From assembly GCA_964600595.1 (NCBI GenBank), contig CAZRKL010000127.1:1-7055 (forward strand): DNA of 7,055 nt. Direction: 5' to 3'. The notes under the pieces were generated by a model. That model did not search any database, was not told the origin of the DNA, and saw only the letters and a list, made by a program, of their open reading frames with translations. This document shows positions 1-5,826 of this stretch, in pieces. The DNA is from DAIOEK01 sp964600595 (lineage in GTDB: Bacteria > Chloroflexota > Anaerolineae > Anaerolineales > Anaerolineaceae). Position numbers and translations under genes: made by a program. Every line of letters begins with the position of its first letter. The stretch's first letter is position 1.

Positions 1-318
1 CTGATCAGTGGAGAAAGCCGCCAGGATTGGGCACTGCGTTATAACCGCCAATTTATTGGTTCGATCACCTGGGAAGCCGCCAAAACATGGACGGATAACA
101 TTTGGGTTGCCTGTGATGCTGCCAACCAGGACCTTGTCTTGCGTAACCTCCTCCCACAGGCTTTGTATTCAGTTCACAGCAACCGCCCGCAAAGTGTAAA
201 TTATCCTGCTGGGCAGGCAGAAAAAACCTTTGTTGAAGCCGGTTTCCATAAACATGTAACCCTGATCTGGATGGAAGCGCAAACAAAAAAGGGAGATTCT
301 CTCTCCCTTTCAGTGTAA
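1..318 (+). CDS. GNAT-like acetyltransferase, C-terminal part (5' end outside window)
   Basis: An open frame runs from base 1 to a TAA at 316-318, giving 105 residues with the N-terminus cut off by the window edge. Visible features are a segment beginning RQFIGSITWE near residue 16, then Leu-rich helical sequence (VLRNLLPQAL), then SVNYPAG, an AGFH step near residue 80 and a final TLIWM strand. This late order, a short Gly-rich turn then 'AGF' then a hydrophobic strand, resembles the C-terminal half of GNAT acetyltransferases and is similar in style to the end of the GNAT protein at 618-1502. The acetyl-CoA loop lies upstream and cannot be checked, so substrate and activity are unknown. Its last codons overlap a terminator hairpin that serves the opposite strand. 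That this frame is coding is fairly certain; the family is a moderate-confidence inference. Confidence 0.62.
   Translation: MISGESRQDWALRYNRQFIGSITWEAAKTWTDNIWVACDAANQDLVLRNLLPQALYSVHSNRPQSVNYPAGQAEKTFVEAGFHKHVTLIWMEAQTKKGDSLSLSV
285..310 (-). terminator. Rho-independent terminator of the minus-strand gene series
   Basis: Bases 288-296 and 302-310 form a perfect 9-bp stem (AAAGGGAGA with TCTCCCTTT) around a 5-nt loop. Read on the minus strand, the stem is followed by a T-run (TTTTTTGTTT, counting the stem's last three Ts), the classic intrinsic-terminator layout. It lies 41 nt beyond the stop of the 62-residue minus-strand gene. On the plus strand the stem is not followed by Ts, so it should not serve that direction. 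It sits within the last ten codons of the convergent plus-strand gene. Confidence 0.82.
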
Positions 319-326
319 TACTTCGG

Positions 327-355
327 CATCCTCAGAGGATGGCTGATATTTCTAT
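327..355 (+). terminator. Possible weak terminator of the left-edge gene
   Basis: Bases 327-332 and 336-341 pair perfectly (CATCCT with AGGATG, 3-nt loop), 8 nt after the stop at 318. On the plus strand a broken T-rich stretch follows (ATTTCTATTTCTT). The stem is short and the T-run interrupted, so this is a weak candidate. It would let the plus-strand gene terminate separately from the minus-strand hairpin at 288-310. Confidence 0.3.
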
Positions 356-540
356 TTCTTGTTCAATAACAATTTCATTAATTCGAGGAATTCTTCCCAT
401 TCCTCTTTAAAGAAGTGTAGGGTTACGTTGTTTACTTCGATATGGTAAACAGCCTCACCATCCGGTTCATCAGATTTCCAGACAATATACTGGTCGGTTT
501 CAACGATAGTTTGGGTTTTGGGGTTTTCTAGTTCAGCCAT
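352..540 (-). CDS. Small protein of unknown function (62 aa)
   Basis: A 62-residue acidic protein that I cannot assign to a family. It has no signal peptide or membrane segment. The N-terminal half reads as beta strands (IVETDQYIVWKSDE, then AVYHIEVNNVTLHFF), followed by an amphipathic helix (EEWEEFLELMKLL), so a small beta-beta-alpha cytosolic fold is likely. An in-frame ATG at 552 would add four residues, but GGAGG at 546-550 lies inside that extension and is 5 nt from the ATG at 540, so 540 is the better start. The gene follows the GNAT gene after 77 bp, may have its own promoter, and is closed by the strong terminator at 288-310. That it is a real gene is well supported by the ribosome binding site, terminator and protein-like composition. 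Confidence 0.75.
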   Translation of the reverse strand: MAELENPKTQTIVETDQYIVWKSDEPDGEAVYHIEVNNVTLHFFKEEWEEFLELMKLLLNKK

Positions 541-545
541 TTTAT

Positions 546-550
546 CCTCC
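546..550 (-). promoter_or_regulatory. Shine-Dalgarno GGAGG that fixes the start at 540
   Basis: GGAGG on the minus strand ends 5 nt before the ATG at 540. The alternative ATG at 552 overlaps this site (ATGGAGG), so it cannot use it. This decides the shorter start. Confidence 0.8.
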
Positions 551-581
551 AATGGAATAAATAATTGTGATTTCTTAACTT

Positions 582-612
582 AGTTTACCAGAAAACCGAA
601 ACGATAGTGCAA
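582..612 (-). promoter_or_regulatory. Candidate sigma70-type promoter for the 62-aa gene
   Basis: On the minus strand TTGCAC (607-612) is followed after 19 nt by TAAACT (582-587). The -10 hexamer is preceded by TGG, giving an extended -10 form (TGGTAAACT). Transcription would begin near 575, leaving a leader of about 35 nt with the GGAGG site. Matches are partial (four of six at -10), so read-through from the upstream genes remains possible. Confidence 0.33.
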
Positions 613-617
613 TGGGT

Positions 618-1502
618 TTACCGGGATTCAGGGAGGAGTTCATATAACCGGACACGTTCATCGGGTATTCTATGAAATCCGGCTTGAATTAATGACTGGT
701 GGATTTCATCATTAACCGGCGCCATCCAGCTGAGTTTTCCCCAACCACTTTCCGCCTGTATCTGGCGGGCACACACCAGTACCTTCTCCAATTCGTCGTG
801 CCCCGGTTGGATAGCCTGAATGAAACTTACCGGGTAGTCCTGAGAGAACTCAGGCTGGAGTATTAAAACAGAGCCCTGCTCCGTATTGATGAAGATCCTG
901 TGTTTAGAAATCAGATCTTTGATCATGGGTTTCTCGGGCGAATTGATCACCCATCCATAATCAAGGTATGGTATCAGGAGAGGATGGCGTTCCAGTTCAT
1001 TCAGCCAGTCGAACACTTTCTCCAGGTCTGACATTTCAGCCAGTTGCATATCATTTACACCTTCGGATAATGGATCTGCTTCATAAAGGTCCAGTGTGGA
1101 GCGATGCAAAAAGTTATGTTTATCGGCAATATGCTGGGATATGGAATTATTCTCGCCGGTGAGCATGCGGATGACACCACGACACTTTGTCCGCCAGAAA
1201 TCCAGAGCGAAAGCAAAGAGGTGCTGCCCGATTTTCCCCCCGTGCATATCTGGATCTACCCGCAATCCTTCCAGCCACCATTGGGTATCACTCAAACGGC
1301 TTAATCTGATCATGCCAACAGGTCTGTCTTCAAGGATGGCGCAGAATATCCAACCGGTGGTATCTGCTATCCATCCATCCAGGACGAAGGGAACATAATC
1401 ATTCCCATTCCAGGTCTTGCTGGCGATTTCCAATAAGCGGGGTTTATCTTGCGGTAGATATGGACGGCAGACCACAATTGGGCTGGCGAAACGATCTAAC
1501 AT
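618..1502 (-). CDS. GNAT-family N-acetyltransferase with a second, degenerate C-terminal domain
   Basis: A 294-residue predicted cytosolic acetyl-CoA-dependent N-acyltransferase, roughly twice the length of a single GNAT domain. The N-terminal domain (about 7-140) carries the fold's signatures: RPYLPQD at 13-19, a WWLEGLRVDP strand at 75-84, the pyrophosphate-binding loop HGGKIG at 87-92 (His where an Arg/Gln is common), and the late ENNSISQHIADKHNF element at 117-131. Residues 148-294 look like a second, degenerate GNAT lobe ending in AGFHRIPDERVRLYEL, with no obvious CoA loop. The phrase EGLRVDP with an upstream YVPFVLDGWI segment recalls the NAT16/histidine N-acetyltransferase-like branch; this is from memory and the substrate is unproven. 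The start is 5 bp after the permease stop, without a good Shine-Dalgarno, so translation is probably coupled. Fold confidence is high, substrate unknown. Confidence 0.85.
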   Translation of the reverse strand: MLDRFASPIVVCRPYLPQDKPRLLEIASKTWNGNDYVPFVLDGWIADTTGWIFCAILEDRPVGMIRLSRLSDTQWWLEGLRVDPDMHGGKIGQHLFAFALDFWRTKCRGVIRMLTGENNSISQHIADKHNFLHRSTLDLYEADPLSEGVNDMQLAEMSDLEKVFDWLNELERHPLLIPYLDYGWVINSPEKPMIKDLISKHRIFINTEQGSVLILQPEFSQDYPVSFIQAIQPGHDELEKVLVCARQIQAESGWGKLSWMAPVNDEIHQSLIQAGFHRIPDERVRLYELLPESR

Positions 1503-1507
1503 GGAAA

Positions 1508-2734
1508 TTATTTCCGTTTGAAAGCTCTTTTTACCCTGCCAAACAGGTGTTTTAAAAAGGTGATCACTTTTTCGACGATTTCATGATTATTTGTGGTTGT
1601 TTGATCTGGGTGTAATCCCTCCCAGGGATCCATGTCGAAAAACTTACGCAGTACATACATCCAGAAGAGTTTTAGTGACGCGACCACCGGAGAGGCTAGA
1701 ATCACACCGACAAATCCAAAGAGATTTGCGCCAATAATTGCCATCACCAACACTGCAGCTGGATGTATCTTTAGGGTCTGAGCCAAAAGTGGTGTCGCAA
1801 CCAGATTATCCAGTATGACATCGGTCAGCCAGGCAACACCAACGCAAACCAGAGCGTACAACAAGGGCGAAAATCCAAAATAATTTGAAGCCTGGAAGAA
1901 TGTAACCAATCCAAGTGTGGTCCAGGCAACGGCTGGACCAATATAAGGGACGAAGCGTGCCAGACCAGCCAGCAATGCTAATCCGAAGGCAAAGCGGATG
2001 CCCAGGATGGATAGAAGAATGGTGTATATGACTATCGTCAGCAGGATGATTAGAATTTGACCGCGTAGAAAACCATTCCAAATTTTACCCAGTTCATTGC
2101 CCATTCTGCGGATATCAGAAGCGAATCCGGGAATTTCGATATTGAACAAACCATTTGATAAACCTTTGGATTCAAGTAAAACAAAATAAGACACGAGGAT
2201 GATAAATGCCAGCCATCCCACCACTTCAGCTGCGCCACTGGCAAGACTGGCGACAAGTGTCCCCATGCTTTTTAGAATTGGTTCAACACTGCTGAAAAGC
2301 GGATTGATTAACTGGCTGATATCGTATTGAGCCAGATCGATCGTGAAGGTCCCAATGGTAATATCCTGCTGGTAAAACTCGCTTATTGTCTCAGGTAGCG
2401 TTGTAATGGTCTTTTCCAGAAAAGTAATTAACGTCTGAATCTGAGTCACCAGGGCAAATCCACCCCAGGTTAACAAACCCATCAAGACCAACAAAATGAT
2501 AAAAAACATCAGGGAAACGACCAGAGACCATTTCCATTTGAGTAGATTTGTGATTTTTAGCGCAAGTGGATGCAATAAGTAGGAAATGATCCCAATGAGC
2601 ATCAATGGACCAACGATATTGCGAAAGCGAATAAAGAGCGCTACAGCTATTGCTGTAATTGCCAGTGCAACAACCAGCTTAACCGTACTGCTCCAGCGGG
2701 GAGATGAGTTCAATTGTTGATTGTTCAGGCTCAT
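1508..2734 (-). CDS. AI-2E family (PerM/YtvI-type) membrane permease
   Basis: A 408-residue integral membrane protein with the layout of the AI-2E transporter family (PF01594). Hydrophobic segments lie at about 17-37, 40-58, 69-92, 161-187, 227-247, 248-281, 290-309 and 326-352. A long external, less hydrophobic stretch (about 93-160) follows the third, as is usual in this family. Diagnostic elements are FVPYIGP at 261-267 and the C-terminal signature with HPAAVLVMAIIGANLFG at 324-340 followed by ILASPV at 345-350. A basic tail ends the protein (GRVKRAFKRK). Members include AI-2 exporters (TqsA) but also ion/proton antiporters and many of unknown substrate, so AI-2 transport should not be assumed; no luxS or lsr gene is in the window. 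It lies 24 bp after the FHA gene and 5 bp before the GNAT gene, so it is probably co-transcribed. The Shine-Dalgarno is weak (GGAT). Confidence 0.93.
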   Translation of the reverse strand: MSLNNQQLNSSPRWSSTVKLVVALAITAIAVALFIRFRNIVGPLMLIGIISYLLHPLALKITNLLKWKWSLVVSLMFFIILLVLMGLLTWGGFALVTQIQTLITFLEKTITTLPETISEFYQQDITIGTFTIDLAQYDISQLINPLFSSVEPILKSMGTLVASLASGAAEVVGWLAFIILVSYFVLLESKGLSNGLFNIEIPGFASDIRRMGNELGKIWNGFLRGQILIILLTIVIYTILLSILGIRFAFGLALLAGLARFVPYIGPAVAWTTLGLVTFFQASNYFGFSPLLYALVCVGVAWLTDVILDNLVATPLLAQTLKIHPAAVLVMAIIGANLFGFVGVILASPVVASLKLFWMYVLRKFFDMDPWEGLHPDQTTTNNHEIVEKVITFLKHLFGRVKRAFKRK

Positions 2735-2758
2735 GTTTCGTTATCCAATCTCAGGGTA

Positions 2759-3415
2759 CTACGGTAGTGCAGGAATTTCCTGGCAGCCAGGCAGGAACGG
2801 CAGAAGGTCGCACCACAAGAAATTACTATCCACATATACAAGCACTGAGATCAGGCAAATACAGGATATCAATACGGCAACAGCCAGAAGGATGATCAAC
2901 CAGGTGGGGATTTTCTTCCCCGGCTCTTCTTCTGCCTCTCCATAGCTGAATGATTCTCCGGGCATAACCGGGTCGGTTTTTGGATGTACTTGTGGTACAG
3001 GTGTAGGAGGCACTAGTTCAGCAGTCTGGCGAAGAGGTGCCACCTGGGGTGGCATTTGGGCTGGGGGGGTGATCCGGGCAGCGACCATTGTTGCATCTGG
3101 GTCTAGAATAGGCTGGGCGTCAAATATCAGGGTAATATGCTCTCCGAGTGAAATGATCTCACCCGCTCTGAGTAAATGCGGTCCAGCAAGCCGATCGCCA
3201 TTGATCACGGTTCCATTTGTTGACCCCAGGTCTTCTATTACATAGCCATCTGGCGATAATTTTATCGAAGCGTGATGACGGGATACCTCGTCATCGTTAA
3301 CCAGAATATCTGCGTTGGGATCTCTGCCGATGATGACCTCATTTTTCATGATCGGATAAACTTTACCCGGGGTGGGTCCAGATCGAACAACCAGTTGGAA
3401 AGCTCTTGTATTCAT
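2759..3415 (-). CDS. FHA-domain protein with proline-rich linker and C-terminal membrane anchor
   Basis: A 218-residue phosphothreonine-binding protein probably tethered to the membrane. The FHA domain (about 5-98) has the full binding set: GR at 30-31, SRHH at 45-48 and GSTNGT at 64-69. A Pro-rich, disordered-looking linker (about 115-165) leads to one transmembrane helix at about 172-194 with no N-terminal signal, so the FHA domain should face the cytoplasm. The 24-residue tail beyond the membrane contains Cys202 and Cys211, which could form a disulfide. Thr109 in DPDATMVAAR just after the domain is a plausible Ser/Thr-kinase target; this is inference, and no kinase lies in the window. A longer frame starts at 3445, but AGAGGAG at 3424-3430 sits 8 nt from the ATG at 3415, fixing the shorter start. 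The protein may cluster phosphorylated partners at the membrane; its relation to the following permease is unknown. Confidence 0.9.
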   Translation of the reverse strand: MNTRAFQLVVRSGPTPGKVYPIMKNEVIIGRDPNADILVNDDEVSRHHASIKLSPDGYVIEDLGSTNGTVINGDRLAGPHLLRAGEIISLGEHITLIFDAQPILDPDATMVAARITPPAQMPPQVAPLRQTAELVPPTPVPQVHPKTDPVMPGESFSYGEAEEEPGKKIPTWLIILLAVAVLISCICLISVLVYVDSNFLWCDLLPFLPGCQEIPALP

Positions 3416-3423
3416 TTCTCCAT

Positions 3424-3430
3424 CTCCTCT
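3424..3430 (-). promoter_or_regulatory. Shine-Dalgarno AGAGGAG that fixes the FHA start at 3415
   Basis: AGAGGAG on the minus strand ends 8 nt before the ATG at 3415. The longer in-frame ATG at 3445 has no such site and would place this motif inside the coding region. The gap upstream also holds a GATAAT hexamer (3434-3439) that could be a -10 element, but I find no convincing -35. Confidence 0.75.
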
Positions 3431-3491
3431 TTCTATTATCCCCATATATAACGTTTTTGGATAGGATTTGGTTTCATTGAAAACGGATCGA

Positions 3492-4361
3492 TTATGTTAA
3501 ACCTGAGAACAGATCCCGCAGCTTTGGATTTTTATCCGGTGCAGGGTAGGCAAGCATGAATAATTCAGTGGATTGAAAGAATCTTTGCAGCCATTTTTGT
3601 ACACCCTTAGCCATTTCTTTCCCGCCCTGGCTCTCGTGACAAGCAGATGCCCGATCCCGCAGGTCGGATACTTCACGGTAATTTATCCGGGCGTGGATGG
3701 GAAATTTTTGATTCGCGATGGCAACCATATCAATATCGCCATTTTTGCCAAATTTGTGTGGGTCCTTGCCGCTCAACCGCAGCAGGAGAATGGCAGCTTT
3801 CAGAAAACCGCGATTGATGGTTTGAAAATATAACCGTGCAGGCGAAAATGGTGGCTGGTTATCAGGATCAACAAAATCTGGTTTTCCAGCGAGGCTGAAT
3901 GCGAGGAGAGTCGCTTTGTGAATGGCTATATGGTCCGGATGGAAATACCCGCCAATCGGGTCAAAGGTGATCACCACATGCGGTCTGATCCGGCGGATAT
4001 GACTGACGATTTTTGCGGCTACATCTTCCACCGGTTGAGCTGCCAGCGCCATAGGATGCTGGTTATCCGGGCTGCCGGGCATGCCTGAATCACGATAGCC
4101 CAGGAAATCTACACCACGCAGTCCGAGTGTTTGGGCTGCGCAGCGAAGTTCGGTCTCACGCACTTCAGCAGCAGATTTAAACCCCTGCATCATTTCTTCG
4201 GACATTTCTCCAACTTCACCACGCGTGCCGCATACCAGATGAACCGCAACACCCCTGCGGGCGTAAAGTGCCAGTGTGCCGCCGGTACCAAAGGTCTCAT
4301 CATCCGGATGGGCGAGTACGCTGAGAAGAGTTGCATTTTCAGGGAGTGTGTTTTGTTTCAT
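3492..4361 (-). CDS. PIG-L/LmbE family zinc-dependent deacetylase
   Basis: A 289-residue predicted soluble deacetylase of the PIG-L family (PF02585), which removes N-acetyl groups from GlcNAc-type and related substrates (MshB and BshB in mycothiol and bacillithiol synthesis, PIG-L in GPI). The metal site is intact: AHPDDE at 17-22 supplies His18 and Asp21 with Asp20 as likely general base, and HPDH at 141-144 supplies His144 with His141 as likely acid, by analogy to MshB. The RETEL stretch at 68-72 and DPIGGYFHPDH are typical. The C-terminal third (about 190-289) is less conserved and may set substrate choice. An in-frame TTG lies one codon upstream, but AGAGG at 4368-4372 is 6 nt from the ATG at 4361, so ATG is preferred. 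It follows the E1 gene by 10 bp. The substrate cannot be told from sequence; MshB/BshB-like and lipid/glycan roles are both open. Confidence 0.92.
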   Translation of the reverse strand: MKQNTLPENATLLSVLAHPDDETFGTGGTLALYARRGVAVHLVCGTRGEVGEMSEEMMQGFKSAAEVRETELRCAAQTLGLRGVDFLGYRDSGMPGSPDNQHPMALAAQPVEDVAAKIVSHIRRIRPHVVITFDPIGGYFHPDHIAIHKATLLAFSLAGKPDFVDPDNQPPFSPARLYFQTINRGFLKAAILLLRLSGKDPHKFGKNGDIDMVAIANQKFPIHARINYREVSDLRDRASACHESQGGKEMAKGVQKWLQRFFQSTELFMLAYPAPDKNPKLRDLFSGLT

Positions 4362-4367
4362 CAATAT

Positions 4368-4372
4368 CCTCT
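4368..4372 (-). promoter_or_regulatory. Shine-Dalgarno of the deacetylase, overlapping the E1 stop codon
   Basis: AGAGG on the minus strand lies 6 nt before the ATG at 4361. Its first base is the last base of the TAA stop (4372-4374) of the upstream E1 gene, so ribosomes ending there cover this site. This supports coupled translation and selects ATG over the TTG one codon upstream. Confidence 0.65.
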
Positions 4373-5529
4373 TAATAAGGAAGCAGTGTTGAATCTATCT
4401 TTTCAGCCCAGGCATTGATTCCACCATGTAGATTCCTGACCTGTGTATAACCCTTCTGGTGCAGGTCACGCACTACCTGCGCGGAGCGGATTCCATTACG
4501 ACAGAATATGACAACCATTTTGTCCTGTGGGAGATCATCCAACCGGTCAGGCAACTCCGCTGCCGGTATATGAAGGGTATCGGGTAAATCAGAAATTTGC
4601 CTTTCGAATATTTCACGAATATCCAGAAAGGTAAATGGCTGATTTTGATCCATCATTTTCTTTACTTCGTCAGGTTCTATATCCAACCCGTTGCCGGCTG
4701 ATCCCATATCCAGATCAAGTCCCGTTCCGCACCAATGCTCATAATCAATGAGTTTGGTGATTTCTGGTTTTTCACCGCAGAGCTTGCAATCGGCTCTTCT
4801 TCGGATATTTACCTTATCGATGGTAAGGTCAATCGCATCTACCAATAATAATTTTCCGGCAAGGGTTTTGCCCGCTCCCGTGATGAGTTTAATCACTTCA
4901 ATTGCCTGTATGGAGCCTATTAATCCCGGTAAAGCCCCTAATACACCCGCAGTGGAGCAGGATGGGATCATTCCGGGTGGCGGAGGTTCCGGGAAAAGAC
5001 ACCGGTAACAGGGACCATCTTTTGCTCCAAAAACGCTTGCCTGCCCTTCAAAACGGTAAATTGACCCATACACGAACGGTTTGCCAGAAAGGACGGCAAG
5101 GTCATTCAACAGGTAACGGCTGGGGATATTGTCAGTTCCATCCACGATTACATCGTATGCGCTGCTGATTTCTTCCGCATTGGTTCGATCGATGCGAACC
5201 GGGAAAGTCTCCACCTGGATATCTGGATTGATCTCGTGAATTCTCTGGCGGGCTGATTCGACTTTGAGTATGCCCTCATTGGCCGTGCTGTGGATCACCT
5301 GGCGTTGTAAATTGGATAAGTCCACCCGGTCGGCATCCACCAGGCCGATCTTTCCAACACCTGCTGCAGCCAGGTAAAGCGCGACAGGAGAGCCCAATCC
5401 GCCCACACCAACCAATAGCACTGATGCATTCTTCAATTTCTGCTGCCCGCGCATGCTGATTTCTGGCAGAAGAATCTGGCGTGAGTATCTTTTTATTTCA
5501 TCCCTGGTGAGGGCAGGCAGCTCTTTCAT
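4372..5529 (-). CDS. moeZ: MoeZ-type sulfur-carrier adenylyltransferase (ThiF/E1 domain plus rhodanese domain)
   Basis: A 385-residue cytosolic enzyme that should adenylate the C-terminal Gly of a ubiquitin-like sulfur carrier and pass it sulfur as persulfide, giving a thiocarboxylate. The E1 domain (about 8-260) has LTRDEIKRYSRQILLPE near the start, the ATP loop GVGGLGSP at 41-48, DADRVDLSNLQRQ at 65-77, Lys89, DGTDN at 130-134, and zinc pairs C174-x2-C177 and C248-x2-C251. Cys191 in PSCSTAGVLG is the position of the conserved E1 cysteine. A linker starting ELIDYE-like (260-264, KLIDYE) leads to a rhodanese domain (about 283-382) with active-site loop CRNGIRS at 343-349. The architecture equals mycobacterial MoeZ and human MOCS3, hence the symbol; the true partner is probably the adjacent carriers. 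The ATG overlaps the carrier stop in TAATG, so translation is coupled. Confidence 0.93.
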   Translation of the reverse strand: MKELPALTRDEIKRYSRQILLPEISMRGQQKLKNASVLLVGVGGLGSPVALYLAAAGVGKIGLVDADRVDLSNLQRQVIHSTANEGILKVESARQRIHEINPDIQVETFPVRIDRTNAEEISSAYDVIVDGTDNIPSRYLLNDLAVLSGKPFVYGSIYRFEGQASVFGAKDGPCYRCLFPEPPPPGMIPSCSTAGVLGALPGLIGSIQAIEVIKLITGAGKTLAGKLLLVDAIDLTIDKVNIRRRADCKLCGEKPEITKLIDYEHWCGTGLDLDMGSAGNGLDIEPDEVKKMMDQNQPFTFLDIREIFERQISDLPDTLHIPAAELPDRLDDLPQDKMVVIFCRNGIRSAQVVRDLHQKGYTQVRNLHGGINAWAEKIDSTLLPY

Positions 5530-5801
5530 TACCCCCCTGATATGCTGGGTACCAGCACCAGATGGTCATCTGGTTTTAAAGGTGTACCAAGCCCCTGTTT
5601 GTTGCTCACATCTTCCTCATTCAAGAAGAGATGCACAAAAGCAGCTAGATCTCCCTTCCTGGTGTAGAGATGCGGTTGCAAGGCAGGATACCTTGCCACC
5701 ATATCATCCAGCATCTCTTTTACCGTTGAGCCTTGCAGGGTTAGTACAGTTTCACCATCAGTATAGACACGGAGAGGTTGGGGAAGTCTGAGTGTTGGCA
5801 T
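5529..5801 (-). CDS. MoaD/ThiS/CysO-like ubiquitin-fold sulfur carrier (carrier 1)
   Basis: A 90-residue beta-grasp protein ending exactly in Gly-Gly (LVLVPSISGG), the C-terminus that an E1 adenylates and converts to a thiocarboxylate. Its pattern of an early LRLPQPLRVYT strand, VKEMLDDMVARYP helix, FVHLFLNEEDV strand, QGLGTPLKPDDHL turn and final VPSISGG matches the family. The NEEDV...GL.TPL.P.D...LVP..SGG register is closest, from memory, to mycobacterial CysO rather than to MoaD or ThiS. No residues follow the diglycine, so no protease is needed for maturation. It follows carrier 2 by 25 bp and shares one base with the E1 start (TAATG). There is no clear Shine-Dalgarno; a 16-bp palindrome overlaps the ATG. 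Possible acceptors are cysteine synthesis, molybdopterin, tRNA thiolation or protein conjugation; the window does not decide. Confidence 0.9.
   Translation of the reverse strand: MPTLRLPQPLRVYTDGETVLTLQGSTVKEMLDDMVARYPALQPHLYTRKGDLAAFVHLFLNEEDVSNKQGLGTPLKPDDHLVLVPSISGG
5532..5537 (-). promoter_or_regulatory. G-run coding the carrier diglycine, possible ribosome site for the E1 gene
   Basis: The last two sense codons of carrier 1 are GGG GGG, immediately followed by TAATG, in which the carrier stop and the E1 ATG share a base. The run (with a preceding A, AGGGGGG) is the only purine-rich anti-Shine-Dalgarno match near the E1 start, although its 2-nt spacing is short. Coupled re-initiation at TAATG is the likelier main mechanism. 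Confidence 0.45.
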
Positions 5802-5815
5802 AGAATTAATTCTAT
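5800..5815. repeat. 16-bp perfect palindrome overlapping the carrier 1 start
   Basis: ATAGAATTAATTCTAT is identical to its reverse complement. It covers the first two bases of the carrier 1 ATG (minus strand, 5801-5799) and the 14 bp upstream. It contains TAGAAT (minus strand, 5814-5809), a -10-like hexamer 7 nt from the ATG. It could be an operator, part of an internal promoter, or a chance AT-rich palindrome. Confidence 0.4.
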
Positions 5816-5826
5816 CATAGGGATGC

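Noticed and set aside
65..286. 73-codon minus-strand frame opposite the left-edge gene
   Set aside because: It lies wholly antisense to a longer open frame with GNAT-like sequence, has low-complexity unlikely protein content, and lies beyond the minus-strand terminator's gene.
968..1398. Several overlapping plus-strand frames opposite the GNAT gene
   Set aside because: They are shadows of the minus-strand GNAT gene, with no ribosome site or recognisable protein features.
1503..1515. GGAAATTATTTCC palindrome before the GNAT start
   Set aside because: It could form only a 4-bp stem, it spans the permease stop codon and is AT-rich, so it is probably chance.
1806..2256. Minus-strand alternative frames inside the permease gene
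   Set aside because: They overlap in another frame a permease gene with full family signatures; composition is Trp/His/Ser-rich, as in out-of-frame reading.
2704..2945. Plus-strand frames across the permease-FHA junction
   Set aside because: They are antisense to the FHA C-terminus and permease start, and their translations show no protein-like pattern.
3416..3445. Longer FHA start at 3445
   Set aside because: The extension contains the AGAGGAG ribosome site for the ATG at 3415 and adds no conserved sequence.
4362..4364. TTG start one codon before the deacetylase ATG
   Set aside because: The AGAGG site is only 3 nt from the TTG but an ideal 6 nt from the ATG at 4361.
5453..5791. 112-codon plus-strand frame opposite carrier 1
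   Set aside because: It is antisense to two well-supported genes with intact family motifs, and its translation is Pro/His/Cys-rich without any domain pattern.
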